Part shown: positions 60,184 through 64,000 of the stretch, one piece after another
How positions within the stretch are numbered: the stretch's first letter is position 1
Layout of the letters: each line of letters begins with the position of its first letter
Source: Rhodocyclaceae bacterium
GTDB lineage: Bacteria > Pseudomonadota > Gammaproteobacteria > Burkholderiales > Rhodocyclaceae
Length of the DNA: 64,000 bases
Assembly (NCBI GenBank): GCA_016791105.1
Contig: JAEUNM010000110.1
Location: forward strand, 1-64,000
Direction of reading: 5' to 3'
Translations under genes and position numbers: made by a program
The notes under the pieces: generated by a model
Seen by the model: only the letters and a program-made list of their open reading frames with translations
What the model was told of the DNA's origin: nothing
The model's database searches: none

Positions 60184-63100
60184 ATGAAACCTGGATTGTT
60201 CCGCCGCCTGCTGGCTGCAATGGGGCTGGCCGCAGTGCTGGCAAGTGCCACGGCCGAAGACATAGACATTTTCAGCCAGAACACTACGGTCACGCCGGAT
60301 GCGCCCAACGTGCTCATCCTGGTCGACAACACGGCGAACTGGAGCCAGAGCTTTGCCTCCAGTACCAAATTTGCGGCAGAAATGACCGCGCTGCAGGCGG
60401 TGGTGAATACGCTGAACGCCCAGTTCAATCTGGGCATCATGATGTTCACGGAAACCGGTAGCGGCAATACCGGCAACGACGGCGGCTATGTGCGGTTTTC
60501 AATCCAGGGCATGACCGACAGCACAGGCGGTGCTACGCCCGCGCGCGATTGCCTGCTCAAGCTGGTGGGTGGCGGGGCGACCTGTGCCGGGGTACCTGCC
60601 GCACTGGACATCGTGAGCGACAAGAGCAATGGCGGCAAATCCGGCGTCACGATGGGCGAGGTTTACGATTATTTTACCGGCAGTAATGCCTACGCCGGCA
60701 ACAACAAGGCAAAAGCCGATCCGCTCGCATTCGTGAGCAACACGATTGCCGGACCGCAGTACCGCACGCCCATCCTCAACGGCTGCCAGAAAAATTTCCT
60801 CATCATCATCAGCAACGGGCCGTTCCAGGACAACACCTCCGACACCAGCACGGCGATGAGCCAGCTCGGCAGTGCCGGCGGCAATACCACCATCATCAAT
60901 CCGCCGGATAGCAGCAGCAACAATAATGCCTCCGATGAATGGGTGCGCTATCTGAATCAGGCCGATCTGAATGGAGCCACGGCCGGCGCGCCGAATGTGG
61001 TCACCTATGCGCTGGAAGTCGGGCCATCCACGACCGGGCAGGGGCCTTACAACACCAACCTGCTCAAAAGCATAGGCACGCAGGGCAAGGGCGGTTATTA
61101 CTCGGCCGTCGATTCGGCCAGCCTGCTCGCGGCGCTGAATCGCATTTTCAATGACATTCAGGCTGTCAATAGCGTATTTGCGTCGGCCAGTCTGCCGCTG
61201 TCTGCCGACAATACGGGTTCTTTCCTGAACCAGGTGTATATCGGCGTATTCCGCCCGGACGGTGGCGGCAAACCGCGCTGGTACGGCAATCTCAAGCTGT
61301 ATCAGTTCGCGGTCACAAACAGCGTCATTTCCCTGGTGGATTCTGCCGGTACGCCGGCTGCGAGTGGGGCGACCGGGTTCGCCCAGCCGGATGCGGTGAG
61401 TTACTGGACCAGCAAGGACACCACCCAGGCGCCCGACGCGGCGCCTACGACGGGGACGGGTGGGTTCTGGTACTTCGATTCAAAAGGTTCGGGCGGAAGT
61501 TACGATTCCCCGGACGGAGAATGGGTGGAAAAAGGCGGCGCGGCGCAACAATTGCGGCTGGCACACCTCGGTTATGGCGGGCGCAATCCGATTGCCGATA
61601 GCAATGCCACCACCGGTTCGCGCAAGGTTTATACCTGTACCGGCAGTTGTCTTTCCAGCAGCGGCACGGCGCTTTCTTCGACACCATTCGACAGTACGAA
61701 TACCGATATTACCGATGCGGCGCTGGGTACTGCGAGCCGATCGGTAACGGCCCTCACGAGCGCAAGCTCGATCACGATCAGCAGCATTTATGCCGGGGTA
61801 CCGACCGCGATTAGCGCGCTCGCCAAAACCGGCGGCATCATGACGGTCACGATGCCGGTTGGTACGGACATGGATGCGGCCGGGTTGACGGCCGGGGCTG
61901 CGGTCACCATATCCGGTGTTGCCACCAACGGATACAACGGCAGCTATACCATCGCGTCCGTCACCGGCATCGCGTTCACGGTTGCGAATAACGGTACCGG
62001 TTCGGCTACCGGCGGTACCGTCTATAGCACGTCGACCACTGCTACTGTTACGACCGCAGCCAATCATGGTTTTTCCGACGCAGAGACGGTCACGATTTCC
62101 GGTGTGACGCCCGCCGGTTTCAACGGCGTGATCAGTGTTACGAGTATCGATGCGACCCATTTCAAATATACGATGAGTACGGCCTTGTCGGGTACGGGCA
62201 GCGGCAGCACCCTGCGCGCCACATCGAACAAGGCGACCGTAACGTCCGCCGCGCATGGATTCAGTGACGGCCAGTCGGTCACCATCGCAGGCGCTACTCC
62301 GACCGGCTATAACGGCGTTTATATCGTGACCACTGTGGATGCGAACACATTCACCTACGTCTATCCGTCCGCGGCTCCACTGGGCACGTCCAGCGGCACC
62401 ATCACGGCTTCGATAGGCGGCGGCCGCGACACCTTGTTGAGGTGGGTACGCGGCCAGGACACCCAGAACGAAAACAACGATACGCGCACGACCGACGTGC
62501 GTGCGTCGATACACGGCGACGTGCTGCATTCGCGCCCGGTCGTGATCAACTATGGCACGACCGCGGGCAGCGACAACGTGTACGTGTTCTATGGCAGCAA
62601 TGATGGCACCTTCCGCGCCATTACGGGTGGCCCTTCGTCCAGCGCAGGGGTCGAACAATGGGCCTTCATTCCGGAAGAGTTTTTCGGCAAGTTTCTGCGC
62701 CAGTACGACAACAGCCCGCAGGTGGTCTATCCCAGCACGCCCGTAGGACTGACACCGACTCCGCTTCCGCGCGACTATACGTGGGACGGCCCGGTTAGCG
62801 TTTATATGGAACGCGACGCCGACCTGAACGTGACGAAAGCGTATCTGTTCATAGGCGTGCGGCGCGGCGGCCGTTTCATGTACGCGATCGACGTTACCAC
62901 GCCCACCGCCCCGAAATTCCTGTGGCGCAAAAGCAGCACGGACTTTGCGGAATGGGGGCAAACCTGGTCGCAGCCACAAATCGCCAAAATACGCGCGCGC
63001 ACCAATCCCGTACTCATATTCGGGGCGGGATACGACCCCGCAACGGAAGACCCTGAACCGAATGCCCCGAGCGGTACCGATACCATGGGCCGCGGCATTT

Positions 63101-64000
63101 TCGTGCTGGATGCATTCGACGGATCGCTGGTCTGGTGGGCCGGCAATAGTGCCAACAGCCCCACTTTGGCCGTCACCGGCATGAATTATTCGATCGCCGC
63201 GGACGCAACCGTGGTGGATCGCAGCCTGGACGGGTACATGGACCGTATCTATGTGCCCGACGTGGGCGGTAATGTGTGGCGTGCGGATATCGATGACGCA
63301 AATACGGCGAACTGGCGGGTGTGGAAAATCGCCGCATTGAGTGACCGCTCGGTAGCCAGCTATACCAACAAACGCAAGTTTTTGTTCGGCGCGGAAGTCG
63401 TGTTCGGCGAGCAATTCGATTCGGTCCTGGTTGGCAGCGGTGACCGCGAACACCCGCTGGAGACCCATAGAGCCCGTGGAACGACAAATCGGGTCTATAT
63501 GTTCAAGGACCCCAACGTCGGCACCGTAGGCGCCAATCTGTGCTATCGCGACGGCGCACCCGATCCGGACCCGGTCTGTACCACCTGGAACAGCGCCAGC
63601 CTGTTCGATGCCACCTCGAGCAGCAGCGTGCCGGCTAGCGCGGGCGGCTGGTACGTCACGATGGCAAGTGGGGAACAAGTGGTCAATGCGCCCACTGTAA
63701 TCGCCGGTACGCTGTTTTTTGGCACCAACCAGCCTGATCCGAGCAACAGTAGCTGCTCTGCCAACCTGGGTATCGCGCGACGTTACGCAGTCAGCTATCT
63801 GGACGGCAGCGCAACCGGGCTGTACGTGAATAGCGGTGGTACCGCCTCGCGTTACCAGACGGCGGTAGGCGGCGGATTATTGCCTTCGCCGGTGGGCGGC
63901 AGCGTGGAAATCGGCAACGGCAAATACGTGTTTGAAACTGATAACCCGCTCAACCCCGGCGGTGCGGCATCCATCACCGTGAATGTGCCGACCAAGCGCT
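60184..64000 (+). CDS. pilY1: PilY1-like pilus tip adhesin, 3' end beyond the window
   Basis: At least 1,272 codons, open to the right edge. Signal peptide (~1-24), then a von Willebrand A-like domain (NVLILVDNTANWSQ, degenerate MIDAS; IISNGPF). Next come three E1-FCCH-like repeats (~556-735: NHGFSDAETVTISGV, AAHGFSDGQSVTIAG), inserted before the PilC/PilY1 beta-propeller. The propeller has HGDVLHSRPVV, VYVFYGSNDGTFRAI and the calcium-binding VDRSLDGYMDRIYV (~1010). It caps the pilus, controlling extension and adhesion. Confidence 0.92.
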   Translation, partial: MKPGLFRRLLAAMGLAAVLASATAEDIDIFSQNTTVTPDAPNVLILVDNTANWSQSFASSTKFAAEMTALQAVVNTLNAQFNLGIMMFTETGSGNTGNDGGYVRFSIQGMTDSTGGATPARDCLLKLVGGGATCAGVPAALDIVSDKSNGGKSGVTMGEVYDYFTGSNAYAGNNKAKADPLAFVSNTIAGPQYRTPILNGCQKNFLIIISNGPFQDNTSDTSTAMSQLGSAGGNTTIINPPDSSSNNNASDEWVRYLNQADLNGATAGAPNVVTYALEVGPSTTGQGPYNTNLLKSIGTQGKGGYYSAVDSASLLAALNRIFNDIQAVNSVFASASLPLSADNTGSFLNQVYIGVFRPDGGGKPRWYGNLKLYQFAVTNSVISLVDSAGTPAASGATGFAQPDAVSYWTSKDTTQAPDAAPTTGTGGFWYFDSKGSGGSYDSPDGEWVEKGGAAQQLRLAHLGYGGRNPIADSNATTGSRKVYTCTGSCLSSSGTALSSTPFDSTNTDITDAALGTASRSVTALTSASSITISSIYAGVPTAISALAKTGGIMTVTMPVGTDMDAAGLTAGAAVTISGVATNGYNGSYTIASVTGIAFTVANNGTGSATGGTVYSTSTTATVTTAANHGFSDAETVTISGVTPAGFNGVISVTSIDATHFKYTMSTALSGTGSGSTLRATSNKATVTSAAHGFSDGQSVTIAGATPTGYNGVYIVTTVDANTFTYVYPSAAPLGTSSGTITASIGGGRDTLLRWVRGQDTQNENNDTRTTDVRASIHGDVLHSRPVVINYGTTAGSDNVYVFYGSNDGTFRAITGGPSSSAGVEQWAFIPEEFFGKFLRQYDNSPQVVYPSTPVGLTPTPLPRDYTWDGPVSVYMERDADLNVTKAYLFIGVRRGGRFMYAIDVTTPTAPKFLWRKSSTDFAEWGQTWSQPQIAKIRARTNPVLIFGAGYDPATEDPEPNAPSGTDTMGRGIFVLDAFDGSLVWWAGNSANSPTLAVTGMNYSIAADATVVDRSLDGYMDRIYVPDVGGNVWRADIDDANTANWRVWKIAALSDRSVASYTNKRKFLFGAEVVFGEQFDSVLVGSGDREHPLETHRARGTTNRVYMFKDPNVGTVGANLCYRDGAPDPDPVCTTWNSASLFDATSSSSVPASAGGWYVTMASGEQVVNAPTVIAGTLFFGTNQPDPSNSSCSANLGIARRYAVSYLDGSATGLYVNSGGTASRYQTAVGGGLLPSPVGGSVEIGNGKYVFETDNPLNPGGAASITVNVPTKR

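Overview
The window is GC-rich DNA from a proteobacterium, most likely a sulfur-oxidising betaproteobacterium. That is inferred from the soxYZAXB operon, the PilE/FimT/PilV/PilW/PilX/PilY1 minor-pilin cluster, the NfeD/SPFH pair and REP-type repeats with a RAYT transposase. The lineage is an inference; no rRNA or tRNA gene was seen.

Left flank (1-8970): the tail of an O-antigen-ligase-like membrane protein; a leftward operon receiver-moaC-soxY-soxZ-soxA-soxX-soxB; a BepA-like M48 protease with TPRs; an RsbW-like anti-sigma kinase; and a FecR-OmpA lipoprotein pair closed by a perfect 14-bp hairpin. An array of six 182-bp tandem repeats (9021-10105) follows and creates long spurious open frames.

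Centre (10147-39604): the main feature is one leftward run of 21 closely packed genes encoding an extracellular contractile injection system (eCIS; Afp/PVC/MAC-like phage-tail-derived particle). In transcription order: DUF4255 cap protein, an unknown 258-aa protein, sheath, three tube-type proteins, a DUF5908 small protein, a LysM hub protein, the VgrG-like spike, a 58-aa protein, a gp25-like wedge, a PAAR-like tip, a giant baseplate protein, a tail fibre with a self-cleaving S74 chaperone, a second large baseplate protein, tape measure, and AAA+ ATPase. Then comes a cargo zone: a DUF4157 protein with a possible Cys/His/Asn C-terminal enzyme, a 120-aa protein, a 1,647-aa low-complexity/transmembrane/HExxH protein and a helical-repeat protein. 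A strong sigma70-like promoter (TTGACT-17-TATACA) lies about 400 nt upstream of the first gene.

Right of the eCIS (39734-47568): a CHASE2-SpoIIE phosphatase, an MBL hydrolase and a STAS protein (partner-switching parts matching the RsbW-like kinase on the other side of the eCIS); a class II aldolase with mtnA (probable 5'-methylthioadenosine/5'-deoxyadenosine salvage); an exported intradiol dioxygenase; NfeD and SPFH proteins; and a secreted Cys-rich protein.

A repeat-rich, scarred zone (47601-51120) holds a VOC gene whose 3' end is fused to a REP element, a duplicated copy of that tail, a RAYT transposase flanked by about 157-bp REP arrays, an O-methyltransferase, and a PIN toxin that lost its N-terminus at a palindromic repeat. 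The right flank has a divergent Hsp70-like protein, an SGNH esterase, rmuC and the type IV pilus minor-pilin operon, ending inside pilY1.
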